From contig JAXLWK010000007.1 in assembly GCA_046328525.1 (NCBI GenBank), forward strand, positions 124,001-188,000: a stretch of 64,000 nucleotides of DNA. Reading direction: 5' to 3'. Position 1 is the first letter of the stretch. Each line of letters begins with the position of its first letter. Both the position numbers and the translations under genes were made by a program. The notes beneath the pieces were generated by a model, which saw only the letters and a program-made list of their open reading frames with translations, made no database searches and had not been told where the DNA came from. The stretch is from JBDHWG01 sp046328525. Lineage in GTDB: Bacteria; Chloroflexota; Anaerolineae; Epilineales; JAHCIE01. Positions 55,272 to 63,551 of this stretch are shown here, piece by piece.

Positions 55272-55448
55272 CTATTCCCCCCAGTCCTCTTCCTCTTCCG
55301 GCGCCAGCTCCAGGGTCGGCGGGTCGAGGTTCACGACTTCCAGCTCGACGCCGCAGTCGCCACAGGTAATGATCTCGCCCTTGACGGTCTTCGGGCCAAG
55401 CTCGATCTCAGCGCCGCACTCAGGGCATTCAGCAGTCACAGTCGCCAT
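55272..55448 (-). CDS. lysW: LysW amino-group carrier protein
   Basis: A 58-residue acidic protein. CPECG (residues 8-12) and CGDCG (29-33) form a zinc ribbon, then a run of Glu leads to the C-terminal EDWGE, whose last Glu is the attachment point for aminoadipate. GGAGG lies 8 bases before the ATG. It carries and protects the amino group through the steps catalysed by LysX, LysZ, LysY, LysJ and LysK; of these LysX and LysY are in the window. This short gene is decisive for naming the whole pathway. Confidence 0.95.
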   Translation of the reverse strand: MATVTAECPECGAEIELGPKTVKGEIITCGDCGVELEVVNLDPPTLELAPEEEEDWGE

Positions 55449-55498
55449 GGTTATGTCCTCCTAAGGGTTGTGTTCCACGATTGCCGTTTATCTCGGCT

Positions 55499-55632
55499 GT
55501 CACCCCGAACGGAGTGAGGGGTTTGGGCTACGGCCCAGATGCCCCGTTCCACTCGGCATGACGCTGCACGCTGTCACCCTGAGCATAGCGAAGGGTCTCC
55601 CGGCAGGGGATGCTTCGCCTTCGGCTCAGTAT
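55499..55632. repeat. Cluster of short dispersed repeats
   Basis: Contains GTCACCCCGAACGGAGTGAGG and GTCACCCTGAGCATAGCGAAGGGTCT type words with inverted partners near 55625 (CTCAGTATGAC). Related sequence occurs at 58666-58735 before lysU. These are common intergenic repeats without coding content; the surrounding 221 bases between lysW and the exporter hold nothing else. Confidence 0.6.
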
Positions 55633-55669
55633 GACAGGCCACGGTTATCTTCGGCAGAGCCTCTGTTGG

Positions 55670-56299
55670 TCACGCTCGACGGTCGGGCAGAAGCGCCCAC
55701 ACGCCAAGCGCGCAGAACACGCTGGCCGTTAGCCAGCGGAAGCGCCGCGCCATTGCCTGTTCCCGCAAGAGCCAGTTGCCCATCGTCCCCGAAAAGTACG
55801 CCACCGTGCCGTAGATGCCCAGGGTCAGCAGCATGTACAGGCCGCCCAGGAAGAACATCTGCGGCCCGACCGGGCCGAGCGCCGGGTCCACGAACTGCGG
55901 CAGGAACGTCAGGAAGAACAGCGCCGTCTTGGGGTTCGTGATGCTGGCCGCGATGCTCTGGCGCACTATGGCCGTCGAAGGCGGCGGCGCAGTTGGCGCC
56001 CCCAGCGTCGGGGCCTCCCCTGACAGGAAAGCGCGGATGCCCAGGTAGATGAGGTAGCCGCCGCCCACGAACTTGACGATCGTGAACAGCAGCGCCGACG
56101 TGCGCAGGATCGCCGAGAGGCCGAGGGCCGCGAATGTCGTGTGGATGATCACGCCGCAGCACAGGCCGACGACCGCCAGCAGCGCCGCCTGCCGCCCCTG
56201 GGTCGCGCCGCGCGTCAACACATAGATGAAATTGGGGCCGGGTGTCGCAATCAGCACCGCTGCCGCCGTGACGAACAGGAGAAGATGCTGTGTGTCCAC
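55670..56299 (-). CDS. LysE/RhtB-family amino-acid exporter
   Basis: A 209-residue membrane protein with six spans. The N-terminal LLLFVTAAAVLIATPGPNFIYVLTRGATQGRQAALLAVVGLCCG is the family signature (PGPN), and SITNPKTALFFLTFLPQFVDP the middle motif. Members export lysine, arginine, threonine or homoserine. It starts at a GTG touching the stop of the homoisocitrate dehydrogenase gene, so it belongs to the lysine operon and may bleed off lysine or an intermediate. Direction of transport is inferred from the family. Confidence 0.9.
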   Translation of the reverse strand: MDTQHLLLFVTAAAVLIATPGPNFIYVLTRGATQGRQAALLAVVGLCCGVIIHTTFAALGLSAILRTSALLFTIVKFVGGGYLIYLGIRAFLSGEAPTLGAPTAPPPSTAIVRQSIAASITNPKTALFFLTFLPQFVDPALGPVGPQMFFLGGLYMLLTLGIYGTVAYFSGTMGNWLLREQAMARRFRWLTASVFCALGVWALLPDRRA

Positions 56300-57322
56300 C
56301 TACCCGTTCCTCACCCGCGCCGCAATCGCCTGCGTCACCTCGGCCGTCGTGGCGTTGCCGCCCAGGTCCGGCGTCCGGGCGCCGGCCGCCAGCGCCGCCT
56401 CGACCGCCGCCTCGACGCGAGCCGCCGCCGCCGTTTCGCCGAGGCGCGTCAGCAGCATGGCCGCCGACAGCGCCGCGCCCACGGGGTTAGCGATGCCCTG
56501 GCCGGCGATGTCCGGCGCGGAGCCGTGCACCGGCTCGAACACGGCCACATCCGGGCCGAGGTTGGCCGACGGCGCGACACCCAGGCCGCCGACAAGCCCA
56601 GCCGCCTCGTCCGACAGGATGTCGCCGAAAAGGTTCGTCGTCACAATGACGTCGAAGCGCGCCGGGTTCTTGACCATCACCATTGCCGCCGCGTCTACCA
56701 GCATCTCGTCCACGTCGAGCATCGGGTAATCCGCGGCGACGGCGCGCACGGAGTCGCGGAACAGGCCGTCGCTGATACTCAGGACGTTGGCCTTGTGGAC
56801 GATGGTCAGGCGGGCGCGGCCCGATGCGCGGGTCGCGGCGCGGCGCGCGGCCATCTCGCACGCAGCGCGGCCGATGCGCGCCGACGCCGCTCGCGTGATG
56901 ACGCGCTCGGCGATGGCCGTGTCGCCCTCGCGGCGTTCGCGCCCGGCGTACAGGCCCTCAGTGTTCTCACGGAAGATGACGAAGTCGAGGCCGGGGCGCG
57001 TATCGGGCACGGGCAGCGAGCGCGTCGGCCGCACGTTGGCATACAGATCGAAGGTGCGGCGCATCGCCAGGATGGGGCTGCGGTAGCCCTCGACCTTGCG
57101 CATGGGCGACTGAGTCGCGCCGAACATGGCGACGCCGCAGGCGCGAATGGCGGCTACCGTGGCGTCGGGCAGGGCGGCGCCGGTGCGCTCGAAGCACGCC
57201 CAGCCCGCGTCGGCCCACTCGAACGCCAGCGGCAGCCCGGTGGCCTGGAGGACTTCGGCGGCGGCGGGAATCACTTCCTGGCCGACGCCGTCGCCGGGGA
57301 TGAGGCAGATATGGTATGTCAT
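56300..57322 (-). CDS. Homoisocitrate dehydrogenase (isocitrate/isopropylmalate dehydrogenase family)
   Basis: A 340-residue decarboxylating dehydrogenase. LIPGDGVGQEVIPAA is the N-terminus, EGYRSPILAMRRTFDLYANVRP the substrate loop, FRENTEGLYAGRE and VHKANVLSISDGLF the catalytic residues, and MLVDAAAMVMVKNPARFDVIVTTNLFGDILSDEAAGLVGGLG the metal site. In this cluster it should oxidise homoisocitrate to 2-oxoadipate. A LeuB activity cannot be excluded from sequence alone, but the neighbouring homocitrate synthase and LysW favour the lysine role. GGGGGA precedes the ATG at 57322; the longer frame to 57550 is rejected. Confidence 0.85.
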   Translation of the reverse strand: MTYHICLIPGDGVGQEVIPAAAEVLQATGLPLAFEWADAGWACFERTGAALPDATVAAIRACGVAMFGATQSPMRKVEGYRSPILAMRRTFDLYANVRPTRSLPVPDTRPGLDFVIFRENTEGLYAGRERREGDTAIAERVITRAASARIGRAACEMAARRAATRASGRARLTIVHKANVLSISDGLFRDSVRAVAADYPMLDVDEMLVDAAAMVMVKNPARFDVIVTTNLFGDILSDEAAGLVGGLGVAPSANLGPDVAVFEPVHGSAPDIAGQGIANPVGAALSAAMLLTRLGETAAAARVEAAVEAALAAGARTPDLGGNATTAEVTQAIAARVRNG

Positions 57323-57344
57323 GGCGTCCCCCATCGAAGAGGAT

Positions 57345-57370
57345 GGCAACGCAAAGGCGCAGAGGCGCAA
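57345..57370. repeat. Half copy of the GCAAAGGCGCA repeat
   Basis: GCAACGCAAAGGCGCAGAGG is the same word as in the inverted repeat at 32741, here without its partner arm, between the methyltransferase and dehydrogenase genes. Confidence 0.6.
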
Positions 57371-57392
57371 AGGGAAGGAGGGGCTTGCGAAG

Positions 57393-58148
57393 TCATGCGG
57401 TCTTCCGCGCCTTCCAAATGTTTTCGACCGGCCACTGGCGCGCCCACGCGAGGTTCCGGGTGTAGGTGCTGGTGGCATCGTCAGGGGGCTGAAGCTCGAT
57501 GAGGTCCTCGACGGCCAGGCCGTTGGCGCGGAATAGGCGGATCCAGTCACCGTAGGGCAGGTTGTAGCTCACACTCTCGCCATCGTCCCAGCGCCGCCAG
57601 CCGAAGTACGGTCGCTGAAGCTGCGTGTCCAGGTCGTCCGTCGCCTCGTTGTAGCACACCTCCCACCAGATGGTGCTCATGTTGAATGCGAGCAGGCCGC
57701 CGGGCCGCAGCAGCCGCGCTGCTTCTGGCACGGTCTTGAACGGGTCGCCCCAGGTCATGCCGCCGTGGTCGCAGAACACGATGTCGAAGCTCGCGTCGGG
57801 CAGCGGCACACCCTCGGCCGGCGCGTGCACCAGCGGGAAATCCACGCCGTGCTCGGCCATGAGCTGCCGCGCGTGCGCCAGCTGCCGCGCCGAGTTGTCC
57901 AGGCCCACCGGCCGCGCGCCGCGCTGCGCCAGGAAGATGGACCACTGGGCCGCGCCGCAGCCCAGCTCCAGGATGTCCCTGCCGGCCACGTCGCCCAGGA
58001 CGTTCAGCTCGCTCTCCGGGATCGCCCACATGCCCCAGACGCACTCCAGCTCGTTGAGCTGCGCGGCGTGCTGCGCCTGGTACTCGTCGGCGCGGCCGTC
58101 CCAGAAAGCGCGGTTCTGCTCGAAGCTACTGCCCGCCAACTCACTCAT
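57393..58148 (-). CDS. Class I SAM-dependent methyltransferase in the lysine operon
   Basis: A 251-residue methyltransferase (ILELGCGAAQWSIFLAQRG motif I, GLDNSARQLAHARQLM, FDIVFCDHGGMTW motif IV, LLRPGGLLAFNMS motif V). The N-terminal helix EQNRAFWDGRADEYQAQHAAQL is typical of UbiE/Trans-aconitate-type enzymes. The gene overlaps the homoaconitase small subunit gene by 4 bases and precedes homoisocitrate dehydrogenase, so its expression is linked to lysine synthesis. Its substrate is unknown; a side product such as an aconitate isomer is one possibility. Confidence 0.85.
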   Translation of the reverse strand: MSELAGSSFEQNRAFWDGRADEYQAQHAAQLNELECVWGMWAIPESELNVLGDVAGRDILELGCGAAQWSIFLAQRGARPVGLDNSARQLAHARQLMAEHGVDFPLVHAPAEGVPLPDASFDIVFCDHGGMTWGDPFKTVPEAARLLRPGGLLAFNMSTIWWEVCYNEATDDLDTQLQRPYFGWRRWDDGESVSYNLPYGDWIRLFRANGLAVEDLIELQPPDDATSTYTRNLAWARQWPVENIWKARKTA

Positions 58149-58648
58149 GTCGCCGCCTCCGCCGCCAGCCGGGCCTTGAGCATGGGGATCAGGCCACCCG
58201 CCGCCAGAATCGCGTTGATGCTGGGCGAGAGCGGCGGGAAATCGAACTCCCCGGCGGCGCAGCGCACGACATGGCGCTCGGTGTCAATCTCCACCGTCTC
58301 GCCCGCCTGGATCGCCGCGACAGCGTCGGGGCAGATGACCGGCAACAGGCCGTTGTTGACGGCGTTGCGGAAGTAGATGCGGGCGATAGAGACGGCGATG
58401 ACGGCGGTGACGCCGGCGGCGCGCAGCGCGACCACCGCCTGCTCGCGGGAGCTGCCGTTGCCCCAGTTCTTGCCGCCGACGACGATGTCGCCCGGCTGCA
58501 CCTGCCCGGCGAACGACGGGTCCAAGTCCTCCAGGGCGTGCTTCGCCATCTCCTTCGGGTCATTGACGTTGTAGGTATACTTGCCCGGAAAGATGACGTC
58601 GGTGTTCACGTCGTCGCCGTACTTCCAGGCGCGTCCGCGTAGGATCAT
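58145..58648 (-). CDS. lysU: Homoaconitase small subunit (LysU/LeuD family)
   Basis: A 167-residue swivelling-domain subunit. It shows DDVNTDVIFPGKYTYN, the substrate-binding GKNWGNGSSREQAVVALRAAGV and FRNAVNNGLLPVI. The short form is typical of archaeal-type isopropylmalate isomerase/homoaconitase small subunits. AGGAG lies before the ATG at 58648. Its last codon overlaps the next gene. With the large subunit it isomerises homocitrate to homoisocitrate. Confidence 0.9.
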   Translation of the reverse strand: MILRGRAWKYGDDVNTDVIFPGKYTYNVNDPKEMAKHALEDLDPSFAGQVQPGDIVVGGKNWGNGSSREQAVVALRAAGVTAVIAVSIARIYFRNAVNNGLLPVICPDAVAAIQAGETVEIDTERHVVRCAAGEFDFPPLSPSINAILAAGGLIPMLKARLAAEAAT

Positions 58649-58665
58649 ACGCACTCCTGTTGGCG

Positions 58666-58735
58666 TGTCATGCTGAGTGAAACGAAGCATCCCGGCGCGG
58701 CCAGGGACTCTTCGCTGCGCTCAGAGTGACAGCTC
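58666..58735. repeat. Short dispersed repeat
   Basis: GTGTCATGCTGAGTGAAACGAAGC with a matching inverted TCAGAGTGACAGC near 58730, related to the repeats at 55499-55632. It fills most of the 97-base gap between lysT and lysU. Confidence 0.6.
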
Positions 58736-58745
58736 GCTCGGCCAA

Positions 58746-60041
58746 TCATTCTAGCTCGCGCGGGTCAACGATGTACCCCGCGATGGCGGTCGCCGCGACG
58801 ACGGCCGGGCTGGCGAGGTAGATCTCGGCGTCCCGCGTCCCCATGCGGCCCTGGAAGTTGCGGTTGGCCGAGCTAATGGTGACCTCGTGCGGGGCCGGGA
58901 TGCCCATGTGGTTGCCCATGCACGGGCCGCAGCCGGGCGTGCCGATGCTCGCCCCCGCTTCCATCAGCGCCTCAATCGCGCCGGAGCGCAGCGCCGCCAG
59001 GTAGACCTCGCTCGACGCCGGGATGACCAGCAGCCGCGTGCCCGGCGCGACGCGCTTGCCACGCACCACCCGCGCCGCCGCCTCCAGGTCCTCCAGCCGC
59101 CCATTCGTGCAAGTCCCGACGAATGCCTGCTGGACGCGCGTCCCGCGCACCTGCGACAGCGGCGCGACCTTGTCCACGCGGTGCGGCAGGGCGAGCATCG
59201 GTTCCAGCGCGCCCACGTCGTAGCGGTAGACCGAGCCATACCGCGCGCCCGCGTCCGGGTACAGCGCGCCCGCGACAATCTCTTCCCGCACCGCCGCGAC
59301 ATCCGGCCGCCCCGTGCGGCGGGCGCGGCGCGGGGCCAGGTAGTCGAAGATGGCGTCGTCGGGCGGGAGGTAGGCGTTCTTCGCGCCCATCTCCGCCATC
59401 ATGTTGGGGATGACGGCGCGGCTGTCGAGGCTCAGGGCGGTGATGGCCGCGCCGTGGAACTCGACCGAGAAGTACAGGCCGCCGTCTGCGCCCAGGTCAC
59501 CGATCACCTTGAGGCAGAAGTCCTTCGACGTCACTCCTTCGGGCCACTGGCCGTCGGCCTCGATGCGCATGCTCTCCGGGACGCGCAGCCATAGCTCACC
59601 CGTCGCCCAGATGGCGGCCATCTCGCTGCGGCCCACGCCGGCGCCGAACGCGCCGAGCCAGCCGAAGTGGGGCGTGTGGCTGTCCGCGCCGAGGATAGTC
59701 TGCCCCGGCAGGACGATGGCCTCCTCGCTGAGCACCTGGTGGCAGATGCCGCGCCCAACCTCGAACACATTGGTGACGCCCTGCTCGGCGGCGAAGCGCC
59801 GCGTGTCCACGTGGTTCTGGGCGTGGGCGGTCGTCGGCGCGGGGACGGCGTGGTCCATGGTGAACGCCAGGCGCTCCGGGTAGCGCACCTTCTTGATGCC
59901 CAGGCTGTAGAACGTGCGCGAGATGGGCGCGGTGTTGTCGTGGCTCAGGGCCACGTCGGGCCGCGCATCTACGATCTGCCCGGCGACGACCTCGGATAGC
60001 CCGGCGGCGCGGGCCAGGGCCTTCTCAGCGAATGTCTTCAC
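58746..60041 (-). CDS. lysT: Homoaconitase large subunit (LysT/LeuC family)
   Basis: A 431-residue aconitase-family catalytic subunit. Recognisable are SHDNTAPI, the DMHAQNHVDTRRFA region in the form AHAQNHVDTRRFAAE, GADSHTPHFGWLGAFGAGVG and the cluster cysteines in FVGTCTNGRLEDL and GTPGCGPCMGNH. It binds a 4Fe-4S cluster. The neighbouring homocitrate synthase and LysW indicate homocitrate as the substrate rather than isopropylmalate. It lies 19 bases after the end of lysS and is separated from lysU by a short repeat. Confidence 0.9.
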   Translation of the reverse strand: MKTFAEKALARAAGLSEVVAGQIVDARPDVALSHDNTAPISRTFYSLGIKKVRYPERLAFTMDHAVPAPTTAHAQNHVDTRRFAAEQGVTNVFEVGRGICHQVLSEEAIVLPGQTILGADSHTPHFGWLGAFGAGVGRSEMAAIWATGELWLRVPESMRIEADGQWPEGVTSKDFCLKVIGDLGADGGLYFSVEFHGAAITALSLDSRAVIPNMMAEMGAKNAYLPPDDAIFDYLAPRRARRTGRPDVAAVREEIVAGALYPDAGARYGSVYRYDVGALEPMLALPHRVDKVAPLSQVRGTRVQQAFVGTCTNGRLEDLEAAARVVRGKRVAPGTRLLVIPASSEVYLAALRSGAIEALMEAGASIGTPGCGPCMGNHMGIPAPHEVTISSANRNFQGRMGTRDAEIYLASPAVVAATAIAGYIVDPRELE

Positions 60042-60060
60042 GTGTATCTCCCCAAGGACG

Positions 60061-61236
60061 CTATGCCCCGCTCACGCTGACGACCGACTCCGGCGAGACA
60101 TAGGCCGCCCAGCGGCGCAGCACGTCGTCCACGTCGTTCAGCTCCAGGGGCTTCTCGTCGGCGAGGGCCTTGATGTGGCCGGTCACAACCTTGATCTGCT
60201 CGTCGGTCAGGTCCAGGCCGAGCTGCTCGGCGCGGTCCTTGATGGCGTTCCAGCCGGTGAGGCGGTGGGCGATGCTGACGTAGCGCGTCAGGCCGAAGTC
60301 CGTCGGGTCCAGCGCCTCGTAGGTCTCCGGGTTGTTGAGGATGGCCTTGGCGTGGATGCCGGCCTTGTGGGTGAACGCCGTGATGCCGGTGACGTAGTTG
60401 TTGAACGGAATGCCGATGCCGACCATGTCGGCGACCATCGCATCCAGGTCGTGCAGCATGTCCAGGCGGTACTTGGCGCGGACGGCGGGGCGGTCGAGGG
60501 TGTACATGCGCGCGACGAAGCCGCCCAGTGGCGTGATGCCGTTGCGCTCGCCGATGCCCAGGATGGACGTGTCAATGTGCGTCGCGCCGCCTTCGAGCGC
60601 GGCGTAGGAGTTGGCAATGGCGCAGCCGGAGTCGTTGTGGCCGTGGAACTCGATGTCGCAGCGCACCAGGCGGCGCAGCGTGCTCACCAGGCGGTAGACC
60701 TGGGTCGGCGTGGCGACGCCCACGGTATCGGCGATGCCGACGCGATCCACGACGCCGAGCCGATCCACGGCCAGGTAGACGCGGAACAGGTCGGACTCGT
60801 CACTGCGGAAGGAGTCCTCAGTGCTGAAGCGCAGCTCGACGTGGGGAGCCTGCTCGCGGATGAACGTCAGCACCTCGGCGGCCAGGTCCACGATCTGGTC
60901 AATGGACTTGCCGTGACTGAACTGACGCAGGTAGGACGACGTGCCGATGACGGTGTCAATGCCGTCCACGCCGGTGTCCAGGGCGCGCAGTGCGTCTTCC
61001 TTGGCGCAGCGGATGTGGGTCAGGGTCCGCGTGCGCAGGCCGAGGCCGGCGATGGCGCGGGCGTCGGCCTCGCTGCCCGGCGACGCCAGGGGCGAGGTCA
61101 GCTCGATGTACTCGACGCCGAACTCGTTGAGCGCCTCGGCGATGCGGATCTTCTGCTCGGTGGTGAAGTTGGCGCCGACAAACTGCTCGCCCTCGCGCAG
61201 GGTCGACTCGATGATGTTCCAGTGGTCGAGAGGCAT
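60061..61236 (-). CDS. lysS: Homocitrate synthase
   Basis: A 391-residue DRE-TIM enzyme condensing 2-oxoglutarate with acetyl-CoA, the first step of the alpha-aminoadipate lysine route. IIESTLREGEQFVGANF carries the catalytic R-E-G, IEFHGHNDSGCAIANSYAALEGGATHIDTSILGIGERNGITPLGGF the metal histidines and substrate loop, and HKAGIHAKAI the C-terminal histidine. The segment order is near identical to Thermus-type homocitrate synthase. AGGAGGGACTC precedes the ATG at 61236. Its expression is probably controlled by the attenuator just upstream. Confidence 0.94.
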   Translation of the reverse strand: MPLDHWNIIESTLREGEQFVGANFTTEQKIRIAEALNEFGVEYIELTSPLASPGSEADARAIAGLGLRTRTLTHIRCAKEDALRALDTGVDGIDTVIGTSSYLRQFSHGKSIDQIVDLAAEVLTFIREQAPHVELRFSTEDSFRSDESDLFRVYLAVDRLGVVDRVGIADTVGVATPTQVYRLVSTLRRLVRCDIEFHGHNDSGCAIANSYAALEGGATHIDTSILGIGERNGITPLGGFVARMYTLDRPAVRAKYRLDMLHDLDAMVADMVGIGIPFNNYVTGITAFTHKAGIHAKAILNNPETYEALDPTDFGLTRYVSIAHRLTGWNAIKDRAEQLGLDLTDEQIKVVTGHIKALADEKPLELNDVDDVLRRWAAYVSPESVVSVSGA

Positions 61237-61283
61237 GAGTCCCTCCTATGAGGCTGTGCGCCGCCTGCGCACGATAACAAAAA

Positions 61284-61307
61284 CGCCTGGGCCATGAGAG
61301 CCAGGCG
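61284..61307 (-). terminator. Attenuator terminator 2 of the lysine leader
   Basis: On the minus strand: CGCCTGG, a loop, CCAGGCG and TTTTTGTT. The 5' arm contains CTGGCTC, which can instead pair with the 3' arm GAGCCAG of terminator 1. Confidence 0.8.
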
Positions 61308-61318
61308 CGCAACAAAAA

Positions 61319-61347
61319 CTGGCTCCCCGAACCGTCCGGGGAGCCAG
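61319..61347 (-). terminator. Attenuator terminator 1 of the lysine leader
   Basis: On the minus strand: CTGGCTCCCC, loop, GGGGAGCCAG, then TTTTTGTT. A textbook intrinsic terminator 33 bases after the leader peptide stop and 83 bases before lysS. Confidence 0.9.
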
Positions 61348-61379
61348 GCATGCGACTCTGTCAAGCCACGAGGCAGGGA

Positions 61380-61457
61380 CTACCCAGACGGAAGCAACGC
61401 CGCTTTTTTAGCGCCGTGAACGTTGGCTTTGAGCTGGGCAACCGCGAATGAGTGCAT
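61380..61457 (-). CDS. Lysine leader peptide
   Basis: A 25-codon frame (ATG at 61457, TAG at 61380) starting about 22 bases after the promoter's predicted start, with GAGG 9 bases upstream. It contains Lys at residues 10, 17 and 18 in a short peptide; the Lys-Lys pair lies inside a possible hairpin (GGCGCT...AGCG) before the terminators. This is the layout of ribosome-mediated attenuation: slow passage at lysine codons would favour the alternative pairing and let transcription run into lysS. Confidence 0.65.
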   Translation of the reverse strand: MHSFAVAQLKANVHGAKKAALLPSG

Positions 61458-61485
61458 CGAAAGGGCCTCGTGATTGATTGCAGCC

Positions 61486-61514
61486 AGTATATCGCGTTCC
61501 ACGCGCCTTGTCAA
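61486..61514 (-). promoter_or_regulatory. Promoter of the lysine operon
   Basis: On the minus strand: TTGACA (61514-61509), 17 bases, TATACT (61491-61486). Near-consensus (11/12), 29 bases before the leader peptide ATG. Confidence 0.9.
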
Positions 61515-61582
61515 GTTCTAGCAGGTGGAGATTCCTTACCCCTGCGGGATCAGAGTTCAATGTTCGTAGGCCAAAGTCGGGG

Positions 61583-61588
61583 TATCAT
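61583..61588 (+). promoter_or_regulatory. Possible -10 element for leaderless feoB
   Basis: TATCAT ends 6 bases before the ATG at 61595, so the transcript would begin at or within 1-2 bases of the start codon. No ribosome-binding site is present and no -35 is obvious. Confidence 0.5.
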
Positions 61589-61594
61589 AGGGCT

Positions 61595-63550
61595 ATGTCT
61601 TGTCACGCTGAGGCGGCGCTCCCGCTGAGCGCCCTCGACCCCCTGATTATCCTGGCCGGACACCCCAACGTCGGGAAGTCCGTCCTGTTCAAGCGGCTGA
61701 CCGGCCGCTACGTCACCGTCTCCAACTACCCCGGCACCACCGTCGAGGTGTCCCAGGGCCAGGCCGTCCTGGATGGGCGGCGAACGCTCGTCGTGGACGC
61801 GCCGGGCATCAACAGCCTCACGTCGCTCTCCGACGACGAGCGCGTCACCCGCGACCTGCTCCTCCAGCGCCGGCCCGACGCCGTCGTCCAGGTCGGCGAT
61901 GCCAAGAACCTGGCCCGCGCCCTGTTCCTCACCCTCCAGTTCGCCGAGATGGACGCGCCCCTGGTGCTCGACCTCAACATGACCGACGAGGCGCGACGCC
62001 AGGGCATCCACATTGACTATGACCGGCTCGGCGAGCGCCTGGGCATCCCGGTCGTGCCGACGATTGCCACCCGCGGCGAGGGCGTCGGCGACCTGGTCGC
62101 CAGCCTCCCCCACGCCACCATCCCCCACCTCCGCGTCACCTACGCTCCGACCATCGAAGCGGGGCTGGCCGCCATCGAGAGCGTGCTGCCCGGCGACCTG
62201 CCGGGGCGGCGCGGGCGGGCGGTCATGCTGCTGGCCGGCGAGAGCGACGCCGCGCTCGGCCTGGCCCTCGACGCCGAGGCGCTGGCGGTGGTCGAGGGGG
62301 CGCGAGAGGCAGCAAAGGCGCACTTTGGCCGCCCCCTCTCCCACGTCATCACCCAGGAGCGCTGGCAAGCCGTGACCGACATCGTCGCCGACGTGTGCCT
62401 ACGCGAAGACACGGCCCACGCCTCGTGGCGGCAGCGGCTGGACGCCTGGACCGTGCATCCTGTCCTGGGCTGGCCCATCGTCCTGCTGATCGTCTACCTG
62501 GTCTTCAAGTTCGTGGGCGAGTTCGGCGCGGTGACGATGGTCAACTGGGTGCAGGGGACGGTGTTCGGGCAGTGGATCAGCCCGGCGGTCACGTCGTTCC
62601 TTGAGACTTATGTCCCGATTCCGCTATTACAGGACTTCCTCGTCGGCGAGTACGGCCTCGTCACCGTCGGCCTGGCCTACGGCTTCGGCATCGTCCTGCC
62701 CATCGTCGCCACGTTCTTCCTGGCATTCGGCGTCCTCGAAGACTCCGGCTATCTGCCGCGCCTGGCCGTGATGGTCAACCGCGCCTTCCGCGTCATCGGC
62801 CTCAACGGCAAGGCCGTCCTGCCGATGGTGCTCGGCCTGGGCTGCGTCACCATGGCGACGATGACGACGCGCATCCTCGGCACGCGCAAGGAGCGCCTCC
62901 TGGCGACGCTGCTCCTCGCTCTCAGCATCCCCTGCTCGGCGCAGCTCGGCGTCATCCTGGCCCTGGTGAGCTGGCTCACGCCGGGCGCGGTGGCGATCTG
63001 GGCCGCCGTCATGCTCGGCGTGCTCCTGCTCGTCGGCTGGCTGGCGTCGCGCCTCATCCCCGGCAGCCGCTCCGACCTCATCCTGGAGCTGCCGCCGCTG
63101 CGCCTGCCGCAGCCCGACAATCTCCTGCTCAAGACCGTGATGCGCGTCGAGTGGTATCTGAAGGAAGTCGTGCCGCTGTTCCTCCTGGCAACGGCGTTCC
63201 TCTGGGTCCTGGCGCGCACCGGCGTCCTTGCCGCCATCGAGACGCTCATGTCGCCCCTCGTGGTCGGCTGGCTCGGCCTGCCGCCCCAGACGGCCAGCAT
63301 CTTCCTGCTCGGCTTCCTGCGGCGCGACTATGGCGCGGTCGGCCTGTTCGAGATGGTGCGCGGCGGGACGATGACGTCGGAGCAGGTGCTCGTCAGCCTG
63401 GTCGTGATTACCCTGTTCGTCCCGTGCGTCGCCACCGTCCTGATGATGATCAAGGAGCACGGCTGGCGGGTTGGCCTCGCCATCGTCGCGTTCGTCTTCC
63501 CGTTCGCGTTCCTGGTCGGCGGCATCGTCCATCGGATTGTGGGAGGCTAG
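61595..63550 (+). CDS. feoB: Ferrous iron transporter FeoB
   Basis: A 651-residue FeoB. The N-terminal G domain has GHPNVGKS (residues 22-29), the switch TYPGTTVE-like SNYPGTTVEVSQG, DAPG (G3) and NMTDEA (G4 position, NxxD). A helical linker follows, then about ten membrane spans with the Gate motif LVLDLN and GLGCVTMATMTTRI, LSIPCSAQLGVILAL. Shorter than the E. coli protein but complete. It imports Fe(II) powered by GTP or gradients. The next gene encodes a Zn-ribbon/FeoA-like fusion. The frame open to 61478 is rejected because it would cross the opposing lysine promoter. Confidence 0.95.
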   Translation: MSCHAEAALPLSALDPLIILAGHPNVGKSVLFKRLTGRYVTVSNYPGTTVEVSQGQAVLDGRRTLVVDAPGINSLTSLSDDERVTRDLLLQRRPDAVVQVGDAKNLARALFLTLQFAEMDAPLVLDLNMTDEARRQGIHIDYDRLGERLGIPVVPTIATRGEGVGDLVASLPHATIPHLRVTYAPTIEAGLAAIESVLPGDLPGRRGRAVMLLAGESDAALGLALDAEALAVVEGAREAAKAHFGRPLSHVITQERWQAVTDIVADVCLREDTAHASWRQRLDAWTVHPVLGWPIVLLIVYLVFKFVGEFGAVTMVNWVQGTVFGQWISPAVTSFLETYVPIPLLQDFLVGEYGLVTVGLAYGFGIVLPIVATFFLAFGVLEDSGYLPRLAVMVNRAFRVIGLNGKAVLPMVLGLGCVTMATMTTRILGTRKERLLATLLLALSIPCSAQLGVILALVSWLTPGAVAIWAAVMLGVLLLVGWLASRLIPGSRSDLILELPPLRLPQPDNLLLKTVMRVEWYLKEVVPLFLLATAFLWVLARTGVLAAIETLMSPLVVGWLGLPPQTASIFLLGFLRRDYGAVGLFEMVRGGTMTSEQVLVSLVVITLFVPCVATVLMMIKEHGWRVGLAIVAFVFPFAFLVGGIVHRIVGG

Positions 63551-63551
63551 A

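Noticed and set aside
56300..60041. Leucine biosynthesis (LeuB/LeuC/LeuD) reading of the dehydrogenase and dehydratase genes
   Set aside because: The synthase next to them has the homocitrate-synthase motif order, and LysW/LysX follow on the same strand.
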